The notes beneath the pieces were generated by a model. The model did not search any database, was not told the DNA's origin, and saw only the letters and a list, made by a program, of their open reading frames with translations. Positions 28,811 through 40,000 of a stretch of 64,000 nt of DNA are shown one piece after another. The DNA is from Pyropia yezoensis. Its lineage: Eukaryota > Rhodophyta > Bangiophyceae > Bangiales > Bangiaceae. Each line of letters opens with the position of its first letter. Position 1 is the first letter of the stretch. The translations under genes and the position numbers were made by a program. The stretch is taken from positions 5,950,882-6,014,881 of the forward strand of contig CM020618.1 of the NCBI GenBank assembly GCA_009829735.1. The letters are read 5' to 3'.

Positions 28811-31800
28811 TCAGTCATCGTCGTCGTCAATGAACACAATGACGTTGCAGGGTTCCGCATTGTAGACAGGGGAAACTGCCTGCGCAGCCAACACATTGTC
28901 TGGGACCGCCACTGCGGGTAGGTAGCACACAAACTCGACTTCGCCCCCCGCGTCGTCGCCAATGGAAAAGGCGTCTGGGTCACCTGGTGGGCTCGCCCTG
29001 TCCACACCGGGCGTTTCGGGTGGCGGTCCATCGTCCTCGGCTCCTGAGCCGGCACCCGCCCCAGCGGCAGCTACTGCACCCGCCCCAGCGGCAGCCGCCG
29101 CAACCGCACCAGCACCGGCGGCAGCTGCTGCTGCACCCACACCCGCCTCTGCGTCGTTTGGCACAGCATACCCGCTCAGTACTTCGTCGATGCGCTGACG
29201 TAGTCGTACGACCAGGGGGCTGGCCCGCTTGCCAGGCCTGGCCGGCGGACAGAGCGCACCCTTCAGCGCGTGGAGGGCCCCCGAACAGGTCGTACCACCT
29301 ATTTCTCCGACCCAGGGCCGCAGGCCCAACGGTGACGCCAACCAATCCAACGTTGACTGGGCTAACACCCGCCGAGATGCCCACACGCCAACCGCAAGAG
29401 GCATCCGCACCAGGTTATGGACGGCCGCGAAGTACAACCAGTTGTATGGTGACCGGTCCGCCTCCACGTGCCCGATAAGAACCTCCCAAAGCCACGGGAG
29501 TGCCTCCATCCACTCGTTGACAACGGGGGCCAGGTTTGCCACGTCCATGATATCATAGTGCGTGCAGAACTGCTTGTGGTCGGAGAGTAGGATGAGGCAC
29601 GAGACCAAGGCCCTTTGGACGACAACCCGTGTGCGCTTCACGTCTCGGTGGATGTCCAGCCGCATGAGCAGGTGCAAGAAACGGGCGAGCGCTCCGCTCG
29701 CCCACAGCTTAACCGACTCGCCGGGTGAGTCCGCAGGCGGGCGCCCCGCGCAAACGTCCGCCAACACCTGCCGGCTGCTCCGCACAAACGCCGTACAAAC
29801 GGCAAACTGCTGCAGGGGGACACCGTTCCAGGCACGATCTTCCCCGCGAGCGCGCACCGAGACGTCCAGCAAGTGCAGGGCGTTTTCGATGACGCGCTGG
29901 GCGTCAAAAGGCCGTGGGGGGCCACCCGACGACACACCCGGGGCGGGAGCGCTGGTGGTCTCGAGGGCGGACACAGCGCGCCACCCCTCATCGGACGGGA
30001 CGGGTGCACACCCATCCAACAGGTCCGTGATGGACCACGAATCAGCCCCACCGCCCCCCCGCTCACCCACACCGGACAGGCAGCGGATGACCTGCCGGGC
30101 GGGCCGTCGGAAGTGTGGACTGGGGGCTACCAGCCACCCGACGCCAGTGTTTGAAGCTGTCACACTCGCAACACGTGAAAACAGGGCCGCAGCCGGCGCG
30201 ACAGCAGTAGCAGCACCCGGAGAGCCAAGGACGGACGAAAACAGCAACGCCGTCATGTCGCATATGACGGTTTTCCATGCGTCTACCTCTTTAAAGGCGA
30301 CGAAGAAGTCTGTCGGCAACATTGCCAACGACCCGGGCATGGACATCAGCAGGGCCACGTCGTCGGGGCTGCCTGCGCCTTCCGAGACAAGCTTGCCGTC
30401 GCCATGACCCCGCCCCAGGGCGGAAAGGCTGCGGCCAGACTCGACCAAATGTGACCACAGGCGGGTGTGTAGATTCAACGGCTGTCGCTGCGTTACCGCA
30501 GCACCTCCCTTGCCCGCCAGCACCGCCCGGTGGACGATGGCAGTGTCTGCGTTACACGCGCTCAGTAGGAACCTCTGGGCCTCGGGGGGCCAGACGCCCA
30601 TGGACCAGGCGGTGCGAAAAAAGGTCACTTGGTGCGGCCAGGAGGGAGAATCGGCCAGCGACCCGTGATCGTGCAACAGTTTTGAGCAGGCGGCGCCGAC
30701 GGCAGCGACCGTCTCGCGGCTGAAGTGGGCGAGCTCCGGACCACCCCCACTGCCCGCGTCTGCTGCACGCGCACCTTGCGCAAGAAGCGTCGCCGGCGGC
30801 GCGTCCGCCCCAGGTAGACGACCGGCCGCGCGGGGGGGGGTCAGCGCCAAAAAGCGGGGAGACGGCGCCGCAGCCGGACCCGCGGGGCCACCAGGACCAC
30901 CGGGCGCGGTGAGACGCGCAGCCGGACCCGCGGGGCCACCAGGACCACCAGGCGCGGTGAGACGCAGCCGCTTTTGCCCCGACCCGCCGGTGATCATCAT
31001 CCGGGTGGGCGCTGCCGCCACCGCCGCCGCCGCCAGAAAAGACAGGTCGTCGATTGCCTTTCTTGCCCGCCACGCGTTCGGAACCATGATGGGGATGACA
31101 AACCTGTCTACGAGTGCCTCGAGGTTGGCGCGCGGCAGGTTGGCCAAGCCCGGGCCGCGAAGGGCGTGCCTCACAGTGGTTGCCATCTCACGTACCACGA
31201 CCGGGTCACTCGCGTGCGGTTGGTACAGACGGGACAGGTGGGCAACAGCGGCTTTGGCAACCCGTACACCCGGGTCTCAACGAAGAAGGGCCGACGTGGT
31301 CTGGATGACACACAAGGCGTCGGCCTGGGACATCGCCTGCGGTCCATGCGAGCAAAGAGGGTGTCACAAGCATGCACCAGTCCGAGGGCACTCGTCGTGT
31401 CACCCCGCGTGGCCATGGCACCCCCCGCCGGGTCGGTACCAACGGCCGCCGCTCCCGTCACCGCGGACCTCACCACCGGGTGAGTGACGTCCAGCATGGT
31501 CTCCGCCGGCTCGTCTGCCACCACAGGCGCAGACCCGCCCGGTCGCACCGGCACAATCTCGTCCACGTCAAAGTCCATCTCCTTCAGCCGCTCCAACAGA
31601 TCGGCCGCCCGCACTGGTGACCCCATCAGCTGGGCTACGCCCGACACTTGCACCTCCGCCTCGACCACCGGGTCAGTCTCTGACGCCTCATGCACCACAC
31701 CAACCGACTCGGCGACCGGCATCGCAGCCGCCGACACGGCCGGCGGCTCCGCCGGCGCCACGCCCCCCGACGCCGCCGTCCACATGCCCGCCGACACGGC

Positions 31801-32268
31801 CGACTCGACCATCGCCGCCACAACCACCGAGGCTGCCGTGCACTTGCCCGCCGACGCCGCCTCCAACGACTCTGCCGGTGGCGCCGCTGCAGCCGAGACC
31901 GTCGGCTCCGCCGGCGCCACACCGGCCGGCTCGGCCACCACGTCTGCCGCGGCCGACGCCACCGACGACACTGCCGGTGGCGCCGCTGCAGCCGAGACCG
32001 TCGGCTCCGCCGGCGCCACACCGGCCGGCTCGGCCACCACGTCTGCCACGGCCGACGCCGACGCCGTGGGCACCGTACCCGCCGACGCGACTGACTCGAC
32101 TGCCGACACCGCCACCGCCGACGCGGCAGCCGGGTCAGCCACCGGTGGCGTGACCGCCACCCCCACCAGCGGACCCACCGGCCTCGTTGCCGCCCAAACA
32201 CCCGCAGGCTGGGCCGCCAGCGCCAGACACAGCATCACCACCCAGCCCGCCGCCTTATCCGCTACCAC
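28811..32268 (-). pseudogene. Large locus C gene of unknown function, frameshift plus TGA
   Basis: The terminal exon opens at 32268 after a CTGCAG acceptor with VVADKAAGWVVMLCLALAA, a signal-peptide-like hydrophobic stretch ending VWA. A long Ala/Val/Pro repeat region follows, then a folded-looking, Trp- and Leu-rich region of about 700 residues, Ala-rich runs and an acidic end (IDDDDD). One frame runs to about 31345. Coding character (ALCVIQTTSALL, then GVRVAKAAVAHLSRLY) then continues in another frame, which is interrupted by TGA at 31277-31279. From 31276 the frame is open to the TGA at 28811. I recognise no domain in the large C-terminal part. A truncated relative lies at 34381-34700. It shares its 5' repeat system with the ParB-like genes. 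Confidence 0.6.
31872..32070. repeat. 99-bp in-frame tandem duplication
   Basis: Two units starting TGCCGGTGGCGCCGCTGCAG at 31873 and 31972 encode 33 residues each, including VVAEPAGVAPAEPTVSAAA. The unit is a multiple of three and both copies are in the locus C frame. Confidence 0.85.
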
Positions 32269-33340
32269 CTGCAGGGGGTGGGGAAGGGGGGGGGAAGGGG
32301 GGGGGGGGAAGAGGGGAAAAAGGCACGGCAGAGAATCGGCGGCCGTGGGGTGGGGGCGCGGCTTGGGGGCAGCACACCAGCAGCGGCGGCAGCGCGGTTT
32401 GAAGAAACCGCGCCGCCGGTGCTGGCGCGACCTGCCCCCCTCCCCCAACAGAGCCGCCGCGCCCGTGCTCCCCCCCGGCCGGCCGCCGATCCGCCACCCC
32501 ACCCCTCCCACACTCTCCCTCCCTCCTCCTCACGCCCCCTCCTCACGCCCCCCCCGCCCCCCCCGCAACAAACGCACCGGTCCGGCCGCTATAACCGCCG
32601 CAACTACCACCTCCCGCCGCCTTGGCCGCTGCCACCTGTGGGGGGGGGGGGGGGTGGGGGAGGGGGGTGGGGGGGAAGAGGCGAAAAGGGCACGGCAGAG
32701 AATCGGAGGCCGTGGGGTGGGGGCGCGGCTTGGGGGCAGCACACCAGCAGCGGCGGCGGCGCGGTTTAAAGAAACCGCGCCGCCGGTGCTGGCGCGACCT
32801 GCCCCCCTCCCCCAACAGAGCCGCCGCGCCCGTGCTCCCCCCCGGCCGGCCGCCGATCCGCACCCCACCCCTCTCACACTCTCCCCCCCTCCTCCTTACA
32901 CCCCCTCCTCCCCCCCCCCCCTTCCCCCCCACCAAACGCACCGGTCCCGCCGCCGCCACCGCAACACAGCCCGCCGCCTTGGCCGCTACGACCTGCGGGG
33001 GGAGGGGGAGGGGGAGGGGTGGGGGGGAAGAGGCGAAAAGGGCACGGCAGAGAATCAGCGGCCGTGGTGTGGGGGCGCGGCTTGGGGGCGGCACACCAGC
33101 AGCGGCGGCGGCGCCGTTTCAAGAAGCCACGCCGCCAGTGCTGGCGCGACCTGCCCCCCTCCCCCAACAGAGCCGCCGCGCCCGTGCTCCCCCCCGGCCG
33201 GCCGCCGATCCGCCACCCCACCCCTCCAACACTTTCCCCCCCTCCTCCTCACGCCCCCTCCTCACGCCCCCCCCGCAACAAACGCACCGGTCCCGCCGCC
33301 GCCAACACCACACACCCCGCCGCCTTGGCCGACACCAGCA
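32269..33340 (-). repeat. Tandem exon/intron cassette in front of locus C gene
   Basis: Three units are homologous to those at 9385-10125. Candidate introns are 32269-32577, 32636-32941 and 32993-33287 (295-309 bp), each with a GTGCGTTTG-type donor and a C-rich tract ending CGCAG, ACAG or CTGCAG. Exons are 32942-32992 (51 nt), 32578-32635 (58 nt, which would break the frame and is probably skipped or decayed) and a first exon ending at 33288 with LLVSAKAAGCVV. The terminal exon is the locus C gene. Confidence 0.6.
32942..32992 (-). CDS. 51-nt cassette exon of locus C
   Basis: It encodes VVAAKAAGCVAVAAAGP between a CGCAG acceptor and a GTGCG donor. Same length, phase and near-same protein as the exon at 9722-9772. 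Confidence 0.45.
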
Positions 33341-33359
33341 GCGGGGGGGGTGGGGGGAG

Positions 33360-33640
33360 GGGTGGGGGAAGGGAGGACGCGCGGCACACCGTGGAGAGGG
33401 TGGTCGGGAATGGGGGAGATGGCGCGGCGCAACCGGGAAAGGGAAGGTGGGGGAAGGGAGGGGGCGCGGCACACCGTGGAGAGGGCGGTGGGGAGTGGGG
33501 GCCGCGCGTGCACGCATGCGCGCGTGCATGCCCGTGGATGCACGCGCACGGTCCGCGCAGACGCATGAGCGAGGGCGCGGGAGGGCGTTCGCGCGCATGC
33601 GCGCATGCATTCGCGCTCCCACGCCCGCGAGACATGCGCC
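33360..33640. repeat. Upstream repeats and alternating tract, locus C
   Basis: GCGCGGCACACCGTGGAGAG units at about 33370-33490 are followed by an alternating GCATGCGCGCGTGCATGC-type tract (33500-33620). This is the same order as upstream of both ParB-like copies. No gene is supported. Confidence 0.8.
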
Positions 33641-33835
33641 CCGGGAAACGACGATTTTTGTCCCGACGATTTTTGTCCTGCGTATTACACACTGGTAGTT
33701 TGCGGAAAAGCCACAAGACTTTTCAGCACATCCCTTAGCGATCGTCGCCCCCAAGATCAGAGTGAGGGGCGGTTCATTCGGAGGGGGTGGTTCATTATCG
33801 GAGGGGCGATTCATTAGGAGGGGGCGGTTCCTTTA

Positions 33836-33868
<33 letters not shown>

Positions 33869-34242
33869 GGGTTCGTGGAAAGGGTGTGAGCTGTGGGCCC
33901 ACAATGGAGAATCGTTCGTAAGATCGACAGACGGCTAAATCGTAGAGCAAAATCCGTGTGCGCGGACATCTGAAAAAGCGCGGAGTTTGTGTAACCCCTA
34001 CTCCAATCGATCAATGGACTGGGAAACGCGGTGTTTCCGGTATTATGCATATAGACCGCCGTCGGTTGTCACCGGAAGTGACAATAAGACTACTCACTGG
34101 ACAAGCCTGCAGAATCAAAACCTCATAGACTACCGGAATTTCGTCCTGGCATAGACCACCGGACACATGCCGGGACTCACCCGTGGCTATTTAGCACGGA
34201 ATATACCGCTTTGTTCTGATTCGCATTTCCTGTGACGGCCCT
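33641..34242. other. Short tandem repeats and G run, no gene
   Basis: GACGATTTTTGTCC occurs twice around 33648-33677. About four units of GAGGGGCGGTTCATT type cover 33767-33837 and run into a 30-base G tract at 33838-33867. The rest, to 34242, is AT-richer with no frame worth calling. Confidence 0.7.
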
Positions 34243-34395
34243 GCGCAGTGGGTCTAAAACCGAGTACCTACATTTCCGTGCAAGACGGCCCTCAGGGGGT
34301 CGTGAGGGCCTGCGTACAGAATCCGACTCCCCCACAGAGGCCGCAAAGGCCATCTTGTACGGAAATGTAGGTACTCGGTCTTAGACCCACTGCGC
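34243..34395. repeat. 48-bp inverted repeat with 57-bp loop
   Basis: Arm 34243-34290 (starting GCGCAGTGGGTCTAA) is the reverse complement of 34348-34395 with three mismatches. The loop is 34291-34347. It looks like a foldback/MITE-like element or a hairpin-forming transcript; I see no clear target-site duplication. A truncated locus C relative ends in its right arm. Confidence 0.9.
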
Positions 34396-34700
34396 TGAGA
34401 CGTCAAGCCCGTGCTCGCGCAGCCATTTCGAGCACGCGGCGCCGACAGCAGCGTGTATGCACCGACCAGACGAGGCCGACACGGAGCATTCCTGGCCCGG
34501 TGGCCTGTCGGCGGTAAGTGGACGATATATTCTTCCGTTGCGCTTGGGCGGTTGCGACCCCCTGCGCGTACAGACAGCATTTGCCAGGTGGGCGGGAGCG
34601 GCGCCCGGGACGTTCTTGGCCGCGGCCACCACGGGTGGCGGCGACAGCAGGGGCGCTTCAAGTTCAAGGGCCCGTAGCCGCCGCCGCCACGGGTGCGCGG
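34381..34700 (-). pseudogene. Truncated relative of the locus C gene
   Basis: The minus frame contains VGAACSKWLREHG, close to VGAACSKLLHDHG in the locus C protein, preceded by a similar Pro/Ala-rich stretch. It stops within the right arm of the inverted repeat (34348-34395), so the copy was probably cut by that element or by a rearrangement. Confidence 0.45.
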
Positions 34701-34851
34701 CGACCGCAGGGGTGTCTGAAGGTGGGCAGGCGGGTAGTGACGGGCGCACTGCGGCTGCTGGCTCGTGTGCAACTGGCAAACATTGCCTGGACGCGCCGTT
34801 TGCCGGTGTGTGGTCGTCGGCGGCGGCGGTGGCGGGCCCTGCTACGCAGAC

Positions 34852-35943
34852 ATGCCTCGGCACCCTGCGCGCCGCGTCTCGGCCGCCAAGGCCCGGCTGG
34901 CCGTCGCGCGTGATGTGCAACCAGATGTACTCCGCACTGTCTTTGACGTTGCCGATGGAGCTGTGGCGTCTTTTCGGCGCCTGGCACTCGAGGCCCATAG
35001 CGAGGCAGACGGCGGCAGTGGGGCAGGACCGGCAAGGACCAGACGTAAAGTCGAACTGAGGAACCCGGGACGGCTGGACCTGTCGACGGCCGTCAAGGAC
35101 GCCGTGCTAAATTTCATGCGGCGCGTGTCTACGACGCGCGGGAAACGGGCGCCATCCGATTGGGCCGGCGAGGGCGGCGCGGCAGGTGAGCGCGCCATCG
35201 ACTCCGCGGCGGCCGCACCGGGTGGGAGAATGGGTGCGGCGGCGGTGCAGCCGCCCCCGCGCTATGATGCCGCCATTGACGACGACGAGGAGGAGGGGGC
35301 AGGTGGGGCGGGCCCCGCACCCGACGAGTCACCCGTTACCAGCAACAAAGACGTGCTGACGCGCATCGGTTTTTTCGAACCGGACACTGGGGCTGGGGGG
35401 GCCGCCAAACAGGATGGCCAGGCGGGCAGAGTGACCAAGAGGCAGCTCCTCCGTCGCAGACTTACGGGCGCGCGCCGTGGGGTAATGGAGGACCTCAACC
35501 GCCGGGTGGCAGAGCAAGCCGCACTCGTACAGCACCTGCTGCAGACGACCAACAATCTGGCCGCGCTGCTGCGTACTGACGTGCCCAACGTGGTGTTCAC
35601 TGGCGGACCATCCAGGGAGGCAGGTCCCGTGCGCGTGTCCCGGGAGTCAGACCCCGCCACTCCTCACGTCACTGAGGCGCTGAGCATCTTGGCCGGGATG
35701 TCGGAGAGGCTCCTCGAATCCTCGAGGAATCTACAAACGATGTCCCACGACTTGGCACACCGAAGGCGCCGGAACGAGGAGCTCCGAGACGCCCTCGCGC
35801 GTGCAGGCGCTGCACGGCAGCGGGGCGACGACGACGACTCCCTTGAGGGGTCGGATGACTCCGGTGGGGGCGGGTGCGGGGGCGGATTGGGTGGGGGTGG
35901 GGGTTTGAACCAGCCGGCAGGGCGGGAGCCTGGCCGCCGTTGA
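34852..35943 (+). CDS. Coiled-coil protein of unknown function
   Basis: 363 aa from ATG 34852 (MPRHPARRVSAAKARL), chosen over the GTG at 34765. The N-terminal 70 residues are helical and basic. An acidic segment (DDDEEEGAGG) follows, then basic TKRQLLRRRLTGARRG. Two helical stretches with coiled-coil character cover about residues 215-245 (MEDLNRRVAEQAALVQHLL) and 280-330 (ILAGMSERLLESSRNLQTMS). The tail is Asp/Ser then Gly-rich. It is the only convincing non-transposon plus-strand gene between the duplicated copies. I recognise no family. Confidence 0.6.
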   Translation: MPRHPARRVSAAKARLAVARDVQPDVLRTVFDVADGAVASFRRLALEAHSEADGGSGAGPARTRRKVELRNPGRLDLSTAVKDAVLNFMRRVSTTRGKRAPSDWAGEGGAAGERAIDSAAAAPGGRMGAAAVQPPPRYDAAIDDDEEEGAGGAGPAPDESPVTSNKDVLTRIGFFEPDTGAGGAAKQDGQAGRVTKRQLLRRRLTGARRGVMEDLNRRVAEQAALVQHLLQTTNNLAALLRTDVPNVVFTGGPSREAGPVRVSRESDPATPHVTEALSILAGMSERLLESSRNLQTMSHDLAHRRRRNEELRDALARAGAARQRGDDDDSLEGSDDSGGGGCGGGLGGGGGLNQPAGREPGRR

Positions 35944-36106
35944 CAGGGAGCCACAGCCACCGGCTGGCTGGCGTCGGCTTTGTATTGTCTCTCTGTTGTT
36001 TTCTTCTTCATCCTGGCTTTTCTTCGTAGCTTTTCTCCGTGCGTATGCGTGGCTGATGTTCACACGTTTCCCTCCCCCACCTGCGTGTCTGCAAGACTGC
36101 CCGCCG

Positions 36107-36142
<36 letters not shown>
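36107..36142. repeat. 36-base C homopolymer
   Basis: Uninterrupted C run between the coiled-coil gene and the SET fragment. Confidence 0.95.
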
Positions 36143-36143
<1 letters not shown>

Positions 36144-36184
36144 CCAAAGTGCGAACGAAAAAAGGGCACACCCCACCCCACTCT

Positions 36185-37089
36185 TCACCCGCTCATGGGG
36201 GCAATCGTGTGGGGTGTCGAGTGGCTCAGGAGCACGCCCGCCCCACTTTCCCGGCCGCGTCGCTCGCAGTCGGCCGAAGAAAAGACATAGTCCGGCCCGT
36301 AATCCGCAACGAGCTCCTCACCAACGGCAATGTCCTTCAGCGCGATGACCACCATCATGTCGGGCCTGACAAAGTGTGCAGGCGTCAGCCGTACCGGCTG
36401 CGCGTCGTCGACATTGGCGACGACGACCACGTTTGGTCGCACCAGCCAGACGTCTCCCCGGTCGCCATGTCTGCCGCCGGCGCCGCCTCGTCTCCCATCA
36501 CTGTCCGCGGGCCCGGCGCCCGTCTGGGCCAATGTCGCTTCGGCATCAACCGGGGACGTTGCCCGTCCGTCATTGACATAGCCCGTCACACACAGTGGTG
36601 ACGGTACGATAAACAGAGATGTCGGCACGCCCCTGCACCCAGCCAATGTTCCGGTACCGAAGTCAGCAGCAGGGCCGCCGCCGCCGTGGTTGTGGCCTTT
36701 TTGGTTGTGTTGCTTTCGCATTGTGCGACCCCCCCCCCCCCCTTCTTCGCCATCGTACCGACGGCGGCGGTGGTGGCGAGGGCGATCGTCAGCGTGCTCC
36801 TGGTTACCCGGCCCACCCCCCCCGACGTCCGCCTCTACCGCGTCATTCGGGCCATCTACGTCCAGTTCGTCAAACACCATTCCATCGCGCGCTCCGAAAA
36901 CTCCCGCGCCGTGGGGCCGGTGGCACCCAGCACACAAGCGGCATACCGCGGCGTCTTGACCCGCTGCTTTGTCAGGTCAGCGTACACAATGGGCCCCCAA
37001 AAAGGTCCAATCGCGTCCTGTCGTTTGAACGGGCGCAACGAAAAAGACGCCACGACCGGCCGTCCCACCCGCCAAGCGGCTTTGGACAA
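36185..37089 (-). pseudogene. SET-domain fragment, split over frames
   Basis: The lower frame (36185-36937) holds the C-terminal half of a SET lysine-methyltransferase domain: VTGYVNDGR (position of the usual NHS motif), NVVVVANVDD, then IALKDIAVGEELVADYG, the classic GEEL-DYG end. A stretch that could be the N-terminal half (VVASFSLRPFKRQ, then IGPFWGPIVYADL) is in another frame at 36856-37089, overlapping the end of the methyltransferase frame. Either introns or indels separate the pieces. It lies immediately downstream of methyltransferase copy B on the same strand. SET proteins methylate histone lysines. Whether it is a separate gene or was fused to the methyltransferase is unclear. Confidence 0.55.
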
Positions 37090-40000
37090 CGTACAGCCCC
37101 TGGTGTGCGGCCGACACGTGCAGCGCGATCTCCGCGTCCTCCACGGCGAGGGCGCACTGGTACAGGCGCGGCCAGCTCCCGACGCCTACGCCTTCCAGGC
37201 GGGCCACCTCGACACCCACATCTGCCCCAGGTCGCGGCAGCCCGGGCGTCTGTGCCACGCGGCCCACCCGTTCAGCGTCTGCTTGCATGGCCCACCGCCC
37301 GGCAAAGTATCGCACCAGCTCCAACGACAAGGCAGAATGGCAGAGCAGCCCGGGGGGGGGCTCCCAGACAGCAGCATCATCTCCCATGACAGACGAGGGG
37401 GGGTTGATCATCAGCTCAATCTCCTCCCCGACAGCAGCACGACTACCGCCTCGACCCTCGCTGCCTGTCTCCCCCAGCGCCCCTGCTGCTGTTGTAGCTG
37501 TAGCAGCAGCGACCGACGCGGCTTCGATTGTCCGTCCGGCCGCAATGACATCGGATGTGACGACCCCCGAGCTTTCGTAGCCCCCCACCAGCACCTGGTT
37601 GACAAACTCCCGACGCAGACGAGCCCGACTCGCGTCCATGACAATAGCATCCGAGTCGCAGCTGATGACCAAACGGTGCTGGCCCAGGACGGCCCGTATA
37701 CACGCTGCCGCCGTCACACACGTCCCCGCAAACGTGTCCAGTACGATGTCCCCGGGCTGGGAAAACCGCAATATGAGCTCGAGGATGAGGGCAAGACACT
37801 TTTGCTCTGGTCGTATCCATTGCCGCGACCCGTCCCGCCATCGAAGCACCACTTCCTTAAAGTGTGGCGGTCTCACATTGTCAATGACATTGTCGTGGGC
37901 CAGGAACCGCGACGGCACAGCGTTCCAAGTACGGTAGTTGACCATGGCGTAGCACTCTTCCCGGGACACCCCAGCGCGCGTGGCGTGGACAATAAACTCG
38001 ACCTTGTTGGACAGGTTGGTCGTGCTCTGCCGCAGCGAATTCACCGCGTGTGCGTCCTTGATCGCCACCAGCGGGTGGCCGTCCACTCGAAACGCCGACA
38101 GGCTCTTCCTCCCCACCGGGTCCATATCCTTGAGCGCCTTGAGCGTGTCCATCCACGGACCCAGCTGACCCGCTGAGCAAAAAATGAGCACATGGCCGCC
38201 AGGGCGGACAACGGTCTGGAAAAACCGGGCGGCACGCTGCATGTTGTCAGAGGTAAACACGTCATATGCAGACTGCTCCAGGCTCCTGTCCGCCCGAATG
38301 TTGTACGGAGGATCACAGAGCACCAGCTGTACCGAAGGACAAATAAGGGGGGGGAGGGTGTGCTCGCCTGTCGGTGTAGAGGTTGTCGTCGCCCGCCCCC
38401 CGCCGCTGCCGTCCCCGTGGATGCCACGCGCACCGCCACCACCCCTGCGACGAGACGCGTTGGACCGCGTCGCCACTTTTGTGGCGTGTGCCGAGAGCAA
38501 GTCATCAAACCCACAAGCGTAGGTCGCACAAACCTGGCCCATGGCATCATCCAGCACGCCCGAGGCTTCCCCCAGGTCAGCCAGCGGAGCATCACCGGGG
38601 CCGTCGGGCCGCTGAGGCTGCTGACACAGCCGGTCCTGCCGGCCATCCCCACACAGCAACGCCGCCCATCGGCCAAATGACAGCCCGGATCGACACCCTC
38701 CCACCACCTGCTGCTCTGCCATCCAGCCAGCCACTCTGCAGTCAGCACGAAACGCCAACTCAATCGTTCTGGCGGAAGATGCACAACGGTCGGGCGCAGG
38801 TGACAGCCCCCGACGAGCGACGGTAGACGCCGTCGCCCACGCAGGCGCCGTACCCCCGCGGCCAGCGGGGGGGGGGCTTGAAAACGCAGTCAGCCCCGCC
38901 AAGACACTGCGCAGTACTCTAGGCACATTGCCAGACAGGCAGTCCCACTCTGGGTGCCTGTAGTCCTCCACGGTCAAGAAGCGCACGACCTTGCGGTGCT
39001 TACGACGCCGCTGTCCTGTGTGGGATACGTCGTCACCGTCGCCCGCAGGGGTTGCGGCGCTCGCGTCACCCCGACCTCCACGGCCCAGCAGGAAGCGCGT
39101 CACCGTAATGCCCAGGCGGTCTGCGCCGGTGCACACGTGTACGTGCTCAAGCATGGTGCCAGCGGCCGCACGGAGCTGAGCATCTGCAAGCGGCGTCAGC
39201 CTCCCCACCGCCCTCTGCTCGTCACCTTGTCCATCCGACTGCTGGCCTGACACTGCGCTCTGCCGTTGTACCGGGACAGTGCCACCACGGACCGGCCCTT
39301 TGCTGGTGTGCAGGTCCACTGCCTGTCCGTCGGGCGATGTGAGGTTGTCCTCTGCGTCCAATGGCCGCCCCAGCGCCACGAAGAAGCCCACAGACGGGCA
39401 CCAGAGTATGTGCGTAGACAGCATCACCTCGGCGGAGCGAAAACCCCGACTGCGCGCCACGACATCCCAACCAGAAACGACGTCGCGAACAATAGTCCGA
39501 ATTCGGGCTGCCACGCCGTACAAAAAGCCGGCTAGACGCTCCTCGTACTGCCGTTCCTGCTCGCCCGTGTGTGGAGTCCATGTGGACCGGGATGCCCGCC
39601 GGAGATGTTGCTCAAGACAGTAGTAACACGACATGGACAAAACGTGCTCAAATGCACGAAAGGTGGACAGGTCGTCGCCGTCGTCGTCCACAGTGTCTGA
39701 CGGGGTACGGCGACCACCCACACCGAGCACGTCGCGAAGCAGTAGGTGTTGCGCTAGCCCGGGACATGCGCGGCAACTTTCCCTTACAGGGCGATCTGGG
39801 GCGTCCTCCTCTTCCGTCTGACACCGTCGGCGGGACGCCCAACGACAGAGCTCGGCAACGCCATCAACCTCGCCGCCCAGTACAAGCAGCAGTTGCCACA
39901 CCCTCAGGTCAACATCCTCGTTCGCGGGGGCGGGCACCAGCCTAACGTTCCGCTGCCGGTGCATGTCCTTGTCATCCGAGGGGTCTTCGGCCCCCGCACG

